This document shows positions 8,725-17,070 of a stretch of 64,000 bases of DNA, in pieces. Location: positions 1,488,001 through 1,552,000 of the forward strand of contig NZ_CP184360.1 of the NCBI RefSeq assembly GCF_048595755.1, written 5' to 3'. Source of the stretch: Luteococcus sp048595755. GTDB lineage: Bacteria; Actinomycetota; Actinomycetes; Propionibacteriales; Propionibacteriaceae. Under the pieces are notes generated by a model, which was not told the origin of the DNA, did not search any database, and saw nothing but the letters and a program-made list of their open reading frames with translations. Each line of letters opens with the position of its first letter. The stretch's first letter is position 1. The position numbers and the translations under genes are program-made.

Positions 8725-9210
8725 TCATGCGGAGCCCTTGGGGAGCGACCTCTTGTCGCCGTCCCCGAGGGCTTCGTCGTTCTTCGCCTGGTTCTGCTTG
8801 TCGTCGGCGTCATCGCCGAGCAGGGCTGCGGAGACCATCATCGGGATCAGGATGATCCACCAATACCGCCAACCGGTGGCGAAGCAGATGATCAAGGCCA
8901 GCGGAAAGGCCGCGCCAGAGGCCGCCTGTCGCCAATTCCAGGTCTGGCCGGTGACGACGGCGGGGGCAGAGTCGCGACGCACGTCCAGCTCCCCGCCGGG
9001 CTCGTCCCGACGGAAACGACGGTGACCCTCCAAGGGCGGCAGATCCACGAAGAGCACCGCCAGATCGCCCAGGGTGCGCGCCTGCAGCGCGTCCGACATC
9101 CGCTCGTCGAACTCGGCGGCGTCGATCCGCCCAGCGGCATGGTGTTCACGCAGCTGGTCCAGTGCGTCGTCGCGTTCGGCATCGCCGATCCGCAGGGAGG
9201 TGTTGCCCAC
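8725..9210 (-). CDS. DUF1707 (SHOCT-like) membrane protein
   Basis: This 161-residue protein starts with the DUF1707 motif: SLRIGDAERDDALDQLREHH, then the AAEFDERMSDALQARTLGDLAVLFVDLP helical hairpin, about residues 5-60. Such domains cap small actinobacterial membrane or regulatory proteins. The C-terminal half has two adjacent hydrophobic helices (LALIICFATG, WWIILIPMMVSAALL) and a charged tail. The GTG at 9210 lies six bases after a TAGTCT box on the same strand and has no ribosome binding site, so it is predicted to be leaderless. Function is unknown. Confidence 0.82.
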   Translation of the reverse strand: MGNTSLRIGDAERDDALDQLREHHAAGRIDAAEFDERMSDALQARTLGDLAVLFVDLPPLEGHRRFRRDEPGGELDVRRDSAPAVVTGQTWNWRQAASGAAFPLALIICFATGWRYWWIILIPMMVSAALLGDDADDKQNQAKNDEALGDGDKRSLPKGSA

Positions 9211-9216
9211 GGCGGC

Positions 9217-9222
9217 AGACTA
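9217..9222 (-). promoter_or_regulatory. -10 box of a leaderless promoter (DUF1707 gene)
   Basis: TAGTCT on the minus strand is followed by six bases and the GTG start at 9210. Confidence 0.6.
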
Positions 9223-9372
9223 CTTCGTGGCGGGGGCAGAGGACCTGTCGGGGGCTTCCTGCCGATCGCGGGGGAGGCGCTCCCACTGCGCGGATGAACT
9301 GACGCCCGGGCTGGCTGCTCGGTACAGTTGCAGTTGGCCCCCACGTCCGGGGGTCGGCAACCGGGAGGTCTC

Positions 9373-10638
9373 ATGGGACGGATTGTCCAGAAGTTCGGCG
9401 GATCATCGGTGGCGGACGCCGCCTCGATCAAGCGCGTCGCGCGCCGCATCCTGAACGCGAAACTGGCCGGCAACGACGTGGTCGTGGTGATCTCCGCCAT
9501 GGGCGACACCACCGACGAGCTGATGGACCTGGCCCTGCAGGTGAGCCCGCAGCCCAAGGCGCGTGAGCTCGACATGCTGCTGACCACCGGTGAGCGCCAG
9601 AGCGCCGCCCTGCTGGCCATGGCCCTGAGCGATCTTGGCGCCGAGGCCCGCAGTTACACCGGATCGCAGGCCGGGGTCATCACCACCGGCAAGCACGGCG
9701 ACGCCCGCATCATCGACATCACCCCGGGCCGCGTGGAGCAGGCACTCAACGAGGGCAATGTGGTCATCGTCGCCGGTTTCCAGGGCGTCAGCCAGACCAC
9801 CAAGGACGTCACCACGCTGGGCCGCGGTGCCTCCGACACCACCGCCGTGGCGCTGGCCGCCGCACTGCATGCCGACCACGTGGAGATCTACTCCGACGTC
9901 GACGGCGTCTTCACCGCGGATCCGCGCATCGTGCCGGGCGCCCGGCACATCCCCGAGATCAGCTACGAGGAGATGCTGGAGATGGCCGCCAACGGCGCCA
10001 AGATCCTGCACCTGCGCTGTGTGGAATACGCACGCCGCGAGAACGTCCCCGTCCACGTCCGTTCGTCCTTCTCTGACAAGCCCGGTACCTGGGTGAAGGA
10101 CCTGCCCGAAGGAAGCAAGATGGAACAAGCACTGATCACCGGCGTTGCCCACGACCGCTCCGAGGCCAAGATCACCATCGTCGGGGTGCCCGACCGTCCG
10201 GGTGAGGCGGCCGAGATCTTCGACACCATCGCGCGCTCCGAGATCAACATCGACATGATCGTGCAGAACGTCTCGCAGGTGGCCAGCGGCCGCACCGACA
10301 TCTCCTTCACCCTGCCCAGCACCGACGGCCGCAAGGCCATCGAGGTGCTGAACTCGATGAAGGACCAGATCAAGTTCGAGGAGCTGCTCTACGACGACCA
10401 GATCGGCAAGGTCTCGATCATCGGCGTCGGCATGCGCTCGCACCCCGGCGTCACTGCCTCCTTCTTCCGTGCACTGGCCGACGCCAGCATCAACATCGAC
10501 ATGATCTCCACCTCCGAGATCCGCATCTCCGTGGTCGTGGACGCCGAGCAGGTGGACGACGCGGTGCGTGCCGCGCACACGGCCTTCGGTCTCGACGCCG
10601 ATGGTGAGGCCGTGGTCTACGCCGGCACCGGCCGGTGA
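9373..10638 (+). CDS. lysC: Aspartate kinase, alpha subunit with internal beta start
   Basis: This 421-residue enzyme phosphorylates aspartate, the first step toward lysine, threonine, methionine and diaminopimelate. It shows the kinase motif KFGGSS (residues 7-12), TTGERQSA, GRGASDTTA and two C-terminal ACT domains (TIVGVPDRPGEAAEIF, SIIGVGMRSHPGVTASFF) for feedback control. The ATG at 9373 follows GGGAGGTCTC. Length and layout equal Corynebacterium LysC, including an internal in-frame ATG for a separate beta subunit. Unusually, asd does not follow; murJ overlaps its stop codon instead. Confidence 0.96.
   Translation: MGRIVQKFGGSSVADAASIKRVARRILNAKLAGNDVVVVISAMGDTTDELMDLALQVSPQPKARELDMLLTTGERQSAALLAMALSDLGAEARSYTGSQAGVITTGKHGDARIIDITPGRVEQALNEGNVVIVAGFQGVSQTTKDVTTLGRGASDTTAVALAAALHADHVEIYSDVDGVFTADPRIVPGARHIPEISYEEMLEMAANGAKILHLRCVEYARRENVPVHVRSSFSDKPGTWVKDLPEGSKMEQALITGVAHDRSEAKITIVGVPDRPGEAAEIFDTIARSEINIDMIVQNVSQVASGRTDISFTLPSTDGRKAIEVLNSMKDQIKFEELLYDDQIGKVSIIGVGMRSHPGVTASFFRALADASINIDMISTSEIRISVVVDAEQVDDAVRAAHTAFGLDADGEAVVYAGTGR
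10120..10638 (+). CDS. Aspartate kinase beta subunit (internal in-frame start)
   Basis: An ATG at codon 250 of lysC is preceded by GAAGGAAG at good spacing and would give a 172-residue polypeptide containing only the two ACT domains. The same Met250 start is used in Corynebacterium glutamicum to make the beta subunit of the alpha2beta2 enzyme. I infer an equivalent product here; only the start site and ribosome binding site are visible. Confidence 0.6.
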   Translation: MEQALITGVAHDRSEAKITIVGVPDRPGEAAEIFDTIARSEINIDMIVQNVSQVASGRTDISFTLPSTDGRKAIEVLNSMKDQIKFEELLYDDQIGKVSIIGVGMRSHPGVTASFFRALADASINIDMISTSEIRISVVVDAEQVDDAVRAAHTAFGLDADGEAVVYAGTGR

Positions 10639-12371
10639 CCGCATCCTCGGGGGGAGACAGGCCGCACGACCGCGACGGCGGGGGCTCGGCCCGCGCCGTC
10701 GCTGCCGAGGATTCCCCTGACACTGCGCGAGTGGAGCCGGCGACTCCCGACGCGCCAGCTCCCGCGAAGGCGTCCGTGGGGCGCTCGAGCGCCCTGATGG
10801 CTGCGGGCACCCTGGTGAGCCGCATCCTGGGCTTCGTCCGCAACGCCCTGTTCGCCTCCGTGGTTGGTATCTCCCTGGCCGGCGAGGCCTTCAACGTCGC
10901 CAACACGATGCCCAACTACCTGCTGACGGTGCTCAACGCAGGCATCCTGCAGGCAGTGCTGATCCCGCAGATCACCGCGGCGATGAAGAAGGAGGACGGC
11001 GGGCAGGAGTTCATCGACAAGCTGCTCACCGCGGCCTTCGGGGCCATCCTGGTGGTGGCATTGCTGGGGACGGCAGTGTCGCCCTGGCTCATCCAGTGGA
11101 CCAGCGACCTCCGCGGTGCCGCGCTGCGCTTGAGCATCGTCTTCGGTTTCATCTGCATGCCGCAGATCCTGTTCTACGGCCTCTATTCCGTGCTTGGCAA
11201 TGTGCTGAATGCCCGGGACCGCTTTGCCGCCTTCATGTGGGCACCGGCGCTGGCCAATGTGGTGCAGATCGCAGGTCTGACGGCCTTCCTGGTGCAGTGG
11301 GGGCAGCAGAAGGATCCCGCCGCGTGGACCGCGGCCATGATCTGGACGCTGGCCGGAAGCACGACCCTCAGCATCGCCGCGCAGGCCTTCATCCTGGTGC
11401 CGCCGCTGGTCTCCAGTGGCTTCCGTTACCGCCCTCGGTTCGGTCTGCGCGGCTCCGGGCTGGGGGCCGCGTCGAAGATGGTCGGCTGGACGGTCACGGC
11501 CCTGCTGATCGCCCTGGGCGGCGGCTTCGTGGTCCAGTGGGTGCTCACCTCTGCCGCGACTCGAGCAACCGCCGGCGGGCCACCTGTGGGCGGCATCACC
11601 GCCTACAACTACGCGATGCTGGTCTTCACCCTGCCCCACGGGCTGGTGACGGTGAGCATCATCACCGCCCTGTTCCCGCAGCTGACGCGCGCGTGGCAGG
11701 GCGGCGACCTGGGCCAGATGCGTCGGCTGTTGGCCCGCGCGCTGTCGATGCCCGCGGTGCTCATCGTGCCGGCAAGCATCGCAATCCTGGTCCTGGCCGG
11801 GCCCATCGTCCACGTCCTGCTGCAGCTCTCGCCCCGCGACGCCCAGCCCGTCGTGCTGGCCCTGCAGATCATGAGCTTCGGCATCCTGGGCTACGGCTAT
11901 TCGGTGCTGCAGCAGCGCTACTGCTTCGCGCGTGAGGCCGGCCGCGAGAACCTCGCCTACCAGAGCTTCCTGACCGCCATCCAGGTGGCCTTCGCGCTGG
12001 GGGCCCTGTGGCTCGCGCCTGTCCACTGGGTGCTTCCGCTGGTGGCGCTCGGCCTGGTGATCGGCAACTGGGCCCAGTCGCTGCTCTTCATCGCGATTGC
12101 CCGTCGGCAAATGGGAGGGCTGGCCCTGGCTGGCGTGGTGCGACTGTGGACCCGCCTGCTGATCGCCTCGGTGCTGGGCGGCGCGACGGCCTGGCTGGTG
12201 GTGCGCGCAATGAGTGGCCTGGGGCGCGCCTGGGGCCTGTCGTTGGCCACCTGCGCGCTCGCGGGCATGGCCTTCGGCCTGGTCTACCTGGCGGTCTCGA
12301 AGCTCCTGCACATCCGCGAGGTGGACGAGGTCTTCGGTCCGGTCCTGCGGCGCCTGCGCATCGCTCGCTGA
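10635..12371 (+). CDS. murJ: MurJ/MviN-type lipid II flippase
   Basis: This is a 578-residue polytopic membrane protein with about fourteen hydrophobic segments. The N-terminal MviN signature is SRILGFVRNALFASVVG, with AFNVANTMPNYLLTVLNAGIL after it (residues about 60-105). It moves lipid-linked peptidoglycan precursor across the membrane. A hydrophilic acidic tail of about 50 residues precedes the first helix. The GTG at 10635 overlaps the lysC stop (GTGA), so the two are translationally coupled; a later ATG (codon 55) is an alternative start. It lacks the large kinase-like C-terminal extension of mycobacterial MviN. Confidence 0.92.
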   Translation: MTASSGGDRPHDRDGGGSARAVAAEDSPDTARVEPATPDAPAPAKASVGRSSALMAAGTLVSRILGFVRNALFASVVGISLAGEAFNVANTMPNYLLTVLNAGILQAVLIPQITAAMKKEDGGQEFIDKLLTAAFGAILVVALLGTAVSPWLIQWTSDLRGAALRLSIVFGFICMPQILFYGLYSVLGNVLNARDRFAAFMWAPALANVVQIAGLTAFLVQWGQQKDPAAWTAAMIWTLAGSTTLSIAAQAFILVPPLVSSGFRYRPRFGLRGSGLGAASKMVGWTVTALLIALGGGFVVQWVLTSAATRATAGGPPVGGITAYNYAMLVFTLPHGLVTVSIITALFPQLTRAWQGGDLGQMRRLLARALSMPAVLIVPASIAILVLAGPIVHVLLQLSPRDAQPVVLALQIMSFGILGYGYSVLQQRYCFAREAGRENLAYQSFLTAIQVAFALGALWLAPVHWVLPLVALGLVIGNWAQSLLFIAIARRQMGGLALAGVVRLWTRLLIASVLGGATAWLVVRAMSGLGRAWGLSLATCALAGMAFGLVYLAVSKLLHIREVDEVFGPVLRRLRIAR

Positions 12372-12423
12372 TTCCACCCCGAACGGGCCCACCGGCTGCA
12401 CCGCCTGGTGTGGTCAGGGGATA

Positions 12424-12562
12424 CAGAAAGGCCCCGGATTTGCGTGTCCGGGGCCTTCCTCGTTGCAGATCCCGCTCGGGGGTTCGGGACCTGCGATGCA
12501 GAAACAACACTCGGGGGATTGCTGTTTCGTTGTGTAGATGGCGCTCGGGGGTTCGCCATCTG
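12424..12562 (-). ncRNA. 6C-type small RNA with three C-rich loop hairpins
   Basis: On the minus strand, three consecutive stem-loops (12536-12561, 12501-12528, 12465-12494) each display a loop with CCCCCGAG. A GC-rich terminator hairpin followed by TTTCTGT comes next (12428-12457). A consensus promoter lies just upstream (TTGACT, 17 bases, TAGAGT). The product would be about 137 nucleotides. Actinobacterial 6C RNAs (B11 in Mycobacterium) are defined by hairpins with C-run loops that pair with G-rich ribosome binding sites of mRNAs. The loops here have five C and there are three hairpins rather than two. No open reading frame overlaps convincingly. Confidence 0.75.
12428..12457. terminator. 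Bidirectional terminator shared by murJ and the small RNA
   Basis: AAGGCCCCGGA and TCCGGGGCCTT form an 11-pair stem with an eight-base loop. The T-rich tail is better on the minus strand (TTTCTGT), so it mainly ends the small RNA, but it can also stop murJ read-through. Confidence 0.82.
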
Positions 12563-12568
12563 GTGAAT

Positions 12569-12597
12569 ACTCTATGCAGACCGTCTGACCGAGTCAA
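12569..12597 (-). promoter_or_regulatory. Promoter of the C-loop small RNA
   Basis: On the minus strand TTGACT (12597-12592) and TAGAGT (12574-12569) are exactly 17 bases apart. The first hairpin begins about eight bases after the -10 box, so the RNA would have almost no 5' tail. Confidence 0.72.
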
Positions 12598-12599
12598 CG

Positions 12600-12963
12600 C
12601 GGGGAGTCGATCTACAGCTCCCATTCAGTTGTTAAGTTTTAAGTCCTTGCGGTGCGGAGAGTTTTGATGCGGATTCACCTCTGTGGCTTAACCTTTTGGG
12701 GGTGCTCGCAGCGTGATTTCCGCTCCGGAAGCGTAGCAGCGATCCATGCGTGCTCCAAAGGCGGGGCAGGCCATTCCAGTCCTGCTGGCGATCGCGCGGT
12801 CCTGGGTGGGATTGTGTGCCCGTGCGGCGGGCTTCATGTCGAGCGATGGGCAGGACGTTCGCAACAGTGCTTAAATTGCTCAGTCAGTGAGGGGAATGGA
12901 GTGGCTGGGAAGCTGTGGGCTGGGGCAGTGTGGACCCTCGATTGGCCACGGTGCGGAAACAAA
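12600..12963. other. Gene-free stretch with no recognised feature
   Basis: The 360 bases between the small-RNA promoter and the tRNA-Pro terminator hold no convincing open reading frame, repeat or known RNA. The first part is AT-richer than the surroundings (around 12625-12670), which may mark further upstream promoter elements. Confidence 0.5.
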
Positions 12964-12999
12964 TGATGGGTGTGGATTCCGTGGAATCCACACCCATCA
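12964..12999 (-). terminator. Terminator of tRNA-Pro
   Basis: TGATGGGTGTGGATTCC and GGAATCCACACCCATCA form a perfect 17-base inverted repeat with a two-base centre. On the minus strand it is followed by TTTGTTTCC. Confidence 0.85.
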
Positions 13000-13003
13000 C
13001 GTG

Positions 13004-13081
<78 letters not shown>

Positions 13082-13190
13082 TCCTGCTGGCCCTTGGGCC
13101 GAGGAACACTGTATCCCACTTTGCCCCGGGAAAACCAATCGGCACCGCGCGCCCGGCATTGTTCCGATCACGCGGCCAAATCGGCATGTC

Positions 13191-14102
13191 TCAGCGAGCC
13201 ACGAGGGTCAGCAAGGTGGCCTCCGGCCGGCAGGCGATCCGGTAGGGCGCAAAGGGCGAGGAGCCCATTCCGGCCGAGACGTGCAGCCAGCTGGTGTGCT
13301 CTACACCCGCCGGCGTGCTGGCCGTGTGCTGGCTGAGGCCCTTCACGCGCTCGGTGTCCAGATCGCAGTTGGTCACCAGGGCACCCTTGAAGGGCAGGCA
13401 GACCTGACCGCCGTGCGTGTGCCCGGCAAAGATCATGTCCATCTGGTCGCCGGCCATGGCATCCAGCAGCCGTAGATAGGGCGCATGGGTCACTGCGATG
13501 TTCAGGTCGGCCTGGGCATCGGGTGGCCCTGCCACCAGCGAATAGTCGTCCTTCTTGAGGTGCGCGTCGTCGGTGCCCCGGAAGGCCAGACGACGGCCTG
13601 CGACCTCGAGCGTGGCCCGATGGTGGTTCAGGTCGCGCCACCCGCGAGAGGTCATGGCAGCGCGCAGGTCGTCGAAGGGCAGCGGGGTGGTGGTGTGCTC
13701 CTCCACCTTCGACGGACCCGCCAGGTACTTGGCGGGGTTCTTGAAGGCGGGCATCGTGTAGTCATTCGAGCCGAAGACGAACACTCCCGGCACGTCGAGC
13801 AGACGTCCCCACGCGTCGAGCAGCGGCTCCAGCGCGTCGGGGGAGCAGAAGTTGTCACCGGTGTTGACCACCAGATCGGGCTCCAGCCCTGCCAGGCTGG
13901 CCACCCACTCCAGCTTGCCCGTCTGACGGGGCAGCAGGTGGATGTCACTCATGTGGAGAACCCGCAGCGGCCGCTGTCCCGACGGCAGCACGGGAACCTC
14001 CACCCGTCGAAGCGTGAACTGCTGGGCCTCCCAGACCCCATAGCCCAAGGCGCCAGCACCACAGGCGAGGCACCCCAGGGCCAGCTTGGAGGTGGTGCGC
14101 AT
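13191..14102 (-). CDS. Metallophosphoesterase, membrane-anchored
   Basis: This 303-residue calcineurin-like phosphoesterase has an uncleaved or cleaved N-terminal hydrophobic helix (LALGCLACGAGALGYGVW) and then the metal-ligand motifs HMSDIHLLP (DxH), NTGDNF (GDxx), FGSNDY (GNxx form with Ser-Asn-Asp), THAPY and FAGHTHGGQ. It should act at the outer membrane face on an envelope phosphoester. The ATG at 14102 shares its A with the stop codon of the penicillin-binding protein gene (TGATG), showing translational coupling. Mycobacteria keep the same ponA2-phosphoesterase pair (Rv3682-Rv3683). A longer in-frame extension upstream is rejected because it reads through the PBP gene out of frame. Confidence 0.9.
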   Translation of the reverse strand: MRTTSKLALGCLACGAGALGYGVWEAQQFTLRRVEVPVLPSGQRPLRVLHMSDIHLLPRQTGKLEWVASLAGLEPDLVVNTGDNFCSPDALEPLLDAWGRLLDVPGVFVFGSNDYTMPAFKNPAKYLAGPSKVEEHTTTPLPFDDLRAAMTSRGWRDLNHHRATLEVAGRRLAFRGTDDAHLKKDDYSLVAGPPDAQADLNIAVTHAPYLRLLDAMAGDQMDMIFAGHTHGGQVCLPFKGALVTNCDLDTERVKGLSQHTASTPAGVEHTSWLHVSAGMGSSPFAPYRIACRPEATLLTLVAR

Positions 14103-16822
14103 CAGCCGGCCGTCGTGGTCGCCGCGGGCTTGGGTGCAGCCGCGGTGGTCCGGGGGGCCGCCGCCGTGGTCTTGGGTGCGGGCTTCGGGGCCGCAGCCGT
14201 CGTCTTGGGGGCTGGCTTGGGCGCGGCGGTGGTCTTGGGTGCTGGCTTGGGTGCGGGCTTCGGGGCAGCCGTGGTCTTGGGCGCCGGCTTCGGGGCGGGC
14301 TTCGGAGCAGCCGTGGTCTTGGGCGCCGGCTTGGGCGCGGCGGTGGTCTTGGGCGCCGGCTTGGGGGCAGCCGTCGTCTTCGTGGCCGTCGGCTTGGGTG
14401 CAGCAGTGGTCTTCTTCACCGTCGGCTTGGGCGCCGCGGTGGTCTTCTTCGGGGTGGGCCGGTAGGTCGGCTTGGGGCGCGGGCGCGGACCCTGCGAGAC
14501 GTAGAAGACGATCGGCTTGTTCGTGTCGTGGGTGCCCTTGTTCGGCCACGCGTACAGGTAGGTGCCCTTGCTGTAGCCGCTGTGCTGGTAGGCGATCTCG
14601 GTGGTGAAGCCGGCTGCCTCGGCCTTGGCCATGGCCTCCTTCATGCCCAGACCATTGAGGTTGGGCACCGAGAGCTTCTTGCCCTCGATCACCTTGCCGC
14701 TGGGCTGGTTGAACTTGGTTCCCGTGGTGCCGTCCAGGGCGGCTTGCATCGAGGCGCGCCAGATCTTTCCGGCGTCACCGGATCCCGAACCGGACAGGGT
14801 GCAGTAGTAGCCGCCTGTGCAGTCGGTGCCGTTGATACGACGCCCGGTGATCGAACGACGCTCCTTGCCCTTGTAGGCAGCCGCCTGCTTGTCGGCGGCG
14901 ATCATCGCGACAGCCGCCATGTCCGGGGTGTAGCCGGCCAGCCACACGGCCTCGGCCGAGTCGGTGGTACCGGTCTTGGCGGCCTGGTCACGGCCATCGG
15001 GCAGGTAGGCGGGGCGAGCGGTGCCGCTCTCGATGGTGCGCTTGAGGATCTTGTTGACCTGGTCGGCCACCTCAGGGTCGATGGTGCGCTTGCAGTTGGC
15101 GGAGGGGACCGGAGCCTGCTTGCCCGCCTTGGTCTTGACCGACTTGATGATGATCGGGTCGCAGCGCACGCCGCGGTTGGCGAAGGTGGCGTAGGCCTGC
15201 GCCATCGACAGCGGGGTCACCTCGACCGGGCCCAAGGTGAACGAGACCACGTTGTCGAAGCCGACGACGCCACCGCTGCCGGGAACCTCGTCCTTGAGCA
15301 GGTCCTTGCCATCGGCGCGCTCGACGCCCGCCGCCTGGGCCATCTTGACCACGTCACAGTTGCCCACCGCGCGCTGCAGCTGCACGAAGTAGGTGTTGAT
15401 CGAGCGCATGGTGGCCTGCTCCATGGTGAAGTGGCCTGCACCGGTCGAGTTCTTGGGGCGGTAGGGCGGGGACGGGAAGGGGCCGTCGCAGGAGCGGAAG
15501 GTGCTGCCCCCGAACTCCATGGTCTGCGGCGAGTTGTAGGCGCGCGTCGGCGGAATGCCCTTGGCGATGGCCGCCGCGACGGTGAAGGTCTTGAAGGTCG
15601 AGCCCGCCTGGTAACCTTCGGCGCCGCCCATGGACCGATTGACCGAGTAGTTGTACCAAGTCTGTCCGGGCTTGTCGCCCAGCTTGGTGCGGTTCTGCGC
15701 CATGGCCACGATCAGGCCGGTCTTGGGCTGCACCAGCACCGAGGTGGAGATGAAGGGGTCGGTGGGCGCGATGCGTCGTGCCACGGCCTTCTCTGCAGCT
15801 GCCTGGGCCTGCGGGTCGATCAGGGTCTGGATGGTGAGGCCACCACGCTGCAGCGTGTTGAGGCGCTCCTCCTTGGTCTTGCCCAAGGTCTTGAACTGGT
15901 CGCTCAGCAGCACGTTCTTCACGTACTGGCACATGGTCTGGAAGGGGGAGTCGGTGCAGTCGTTCTTGGGCTGCTGCACCTTGGACTTGTCGAATCCCTG
16001 CTTCTTGGCCGCGTCTGCCTGCTCCTTGGTGATGTCACCCACGGTGACCATGCGGTTGAGCACGATGTTGCGGCGGTTGAGCGCTGCGGTGGGATTGTTC
16101 ACCGGATCGGTGGCGGCCGGGTTCTGCACCAGCCCAGCCAGCATGGCCGCCTGCGGCAGCGTCAGCTTGGCGGCAGTGGTGTTGAAGTAGTGCTTGGCCG
16201 CGGCCTCGACGCCGTAGGCGCCATCGCCGTAGTAGGCAATGTTCAGGTAACGCTCAAGAATCTGGTCCTTGGTGAGCTTCTTCTCCACCGCCACGGCGTA
16301 GCGCAGCTCACGGATCTTGCGCGAGAGGGTCTGCTCGGTGGCCTTCGCCTGGGCCTCTTCGTCGTTGTTGTACTTGGCCGTCTCCACCTGGACCTGCTTC
16401 ACGTACTGCTGGGTCAGCGTCGACCCGCCTTGGGTGGTGCCCGAGGCGCTGCGCACGGCAGCCCGCGCGGTGCCCTCGAAGTCGATGGCGCCGTGCTCGT
16501 AGAAGCGGTGGTCCTCGATCGCGATCTGCGCCTGCTGCATGACCTTGGCGATCTTGTTCAGCGGCACGTAGACGCGGTTCTCGGCGTAGAATTCGGCCAG
16601 CACGCTGCCGTCGGACATCAGCACCTTCGAGCGCTCCGACTGCGGGCCGATCTCGAGTTCGGCGGGCAGCGACTCCAGGGAGTCGGCGCTCGCCTTGATC
16701 ACGGATCCCGACACCCATGCGAAGGGCAGCACGAGGCCTGCGACGAGCAGGCCGCAGATGACGCTCAGTGCTGCGAACCATCCCAGGTGGTAGGCATTGG
16801 TGCCGGTCTTGCGTGAAGTCAT
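14102..16822 (-). CDS. Bifunctional class A penicillin-binding protein with PASTA domain (PonA2-like)
   Basis: This 906-residue peptidoglycan synthase has a membrane anchor at residues 14-36. The glycosyltransferase domain follows (EDHRFYEHG with catalytic Glu103; QGGSTLTQQ 131-139). The transpeptidase domain has Ser408 in GSTFK, SIN at 474-476 and KTG at 616-618. One PASTA domain spans about 711-778. A long Lys/Pro/Thr/Ala tail (779-906) is built on repeats of AAPKPAPKTT and could thread through the wall. The gene is divergent from whiB4, as in mycobacteria. TACTCT seven bases before the ATG predicts a leaderless mRNA. The metallophosphoesterase gene is coupled behind it. Confidence 0.95.
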   Translation of the reverse strand: MTSRKTGTNAYHLGWFAALSVICGLLVAGLVLPFAWVSGSVIKASADSLESLPAELEIGPQSERSKVLMSDGSVLAEFYAENRVYVPLNKIAKVMQQAQIAIEDHRFYEHGAIDFEGTARAAVRSASGTTQGGSTLTQQYVKQVQVETAKYNNDEEAQAKATEQTLSRKIRELRYAVAVEKKLTKDQILERYLNIAYYGDGAYGVEAAAKHYFNTTAAKLTLPQAAMLAGLVQNPAATDPVNNPTAALNRRNIVLNRMVTVGDITKEQADAAKKQGFDKSKVQQPKNDCTDSPFQTMCQYVKNVLLSDQFKTLGKTKEERLNTLQRGGLTIQTLIDPQAQAAAEKAVARRIAPTDPFISTSVLVQPKTGLIVAMAQNRTKLGDKPGQTWYNYSVNRSMGGAEGYQAGSTFKTFTVAAAIAKGIPPTRAYNSPQTMEFGGSTFRSCDGPFPSPPYRPKNSTGAGHFTMEQATMRSINTYFVQLQRAVGNCDVVKMAQAAGVERADGKDLLKDEVPGSGGVVGFDNVVSFTLGPVEVTPLSMAQAYATFANRGVRCDPIIIKSVKTKAGKQAPVPSANCKRTIDPEVADQVNKILKRTIESGTARPAYLPDGRDQAAKTGTTDSAEAVWLAGYTPDMAAVAMIAADKQAAAYKGKERRSITGRRINGTDCTGGYYCTLSGSGSGDAGKIWRASMQAALDGTTGTKFNQPSGKVIEGKKLSVPNLNGLGMKEAMAKAEAAGFTTEIAYQHSGYSKGTYLYAWPNKGTHDTNKPIVFYVSQGPRPRPKPTYRPTPKKTTAAPKPTVKKTTAAPKPTATKTTAAPKPAPKTTAAPKPAPKTTAAPKPAPKPAPKTTAAPKPAPKPAPKTTAAPKPAPKTTAAAPKPAPKTTAAAPRTTAAAPKPAATTTAG
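14105..14465 (-). repeat. In-frame tandem repeats encoding the PBP tail
   Basis: Repeats of about 30 bases, degenerate and in frame, encode the AAPKPAPKTT-type units. Near-identical adjacent units invite slippage, so the tail length may differ between strains. Confidence 0.75.
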
Positions 16823-16829
16823 GACATCA

Positions 16830-16835
16830 AGAGTA
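16830..16835 (-). promoter_or_regulatory. -10 box of a leaderless promoter (PBP gene)
   Basis: TACTCT on the minus strand is followed by seven bases and the ATG at 16822; no ribosome binding site is visible. Confidence 0.55.
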
Positions 16836-16981
16836 CGTGAGACGGCGTCGATTCAGCGCAGTCGTGCTGCCGGGCAGGCCCACCGTGGCGGCCGGCCGGA
16901 TCGTGGAAAGGGCCAGGTGTCCAGCAACTCGCAGTGACGCCTGGAGGGCAGGCTGGGGGTCTCGGAGCGTTCCGGTCGGGA

Positions 16982-17010
16982 TTGTCACGCCCCTGCTCAC
17001 GGGCTACATT
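16982..17010 (+). promoter_or_regulatory. whiB4 promoter
   Basis: TTGTCA (16982-16987) and TACATT (17005-17010) are separated by exactly 17 bases, about 60 bases upstream of the whiB4 start. The gene is therefore leadered, unlike the divergent PBP gene. Confidence 0.6.
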
Positions 17011-17070
17011 CAGCCTGAAGGGCGTCTGACAACGCTCGCAAATGCTTCCAGCGTGGGAAGGAGAACGGCC

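Noticed and set aside
14105..14465. CRISPR-like array from repeated units
   Set aside because: The units are in frame, coding, without unique spacers, and belong to the PBP tail.
14102..14549. N-terminal extension of the metallophosphoesterase into the PBP tail
   Set aside because: The extension is an out-of-frame reading of the Lys/Pro/Ala repeats. The TGATG overlap gives a natural coupled start at 14102.
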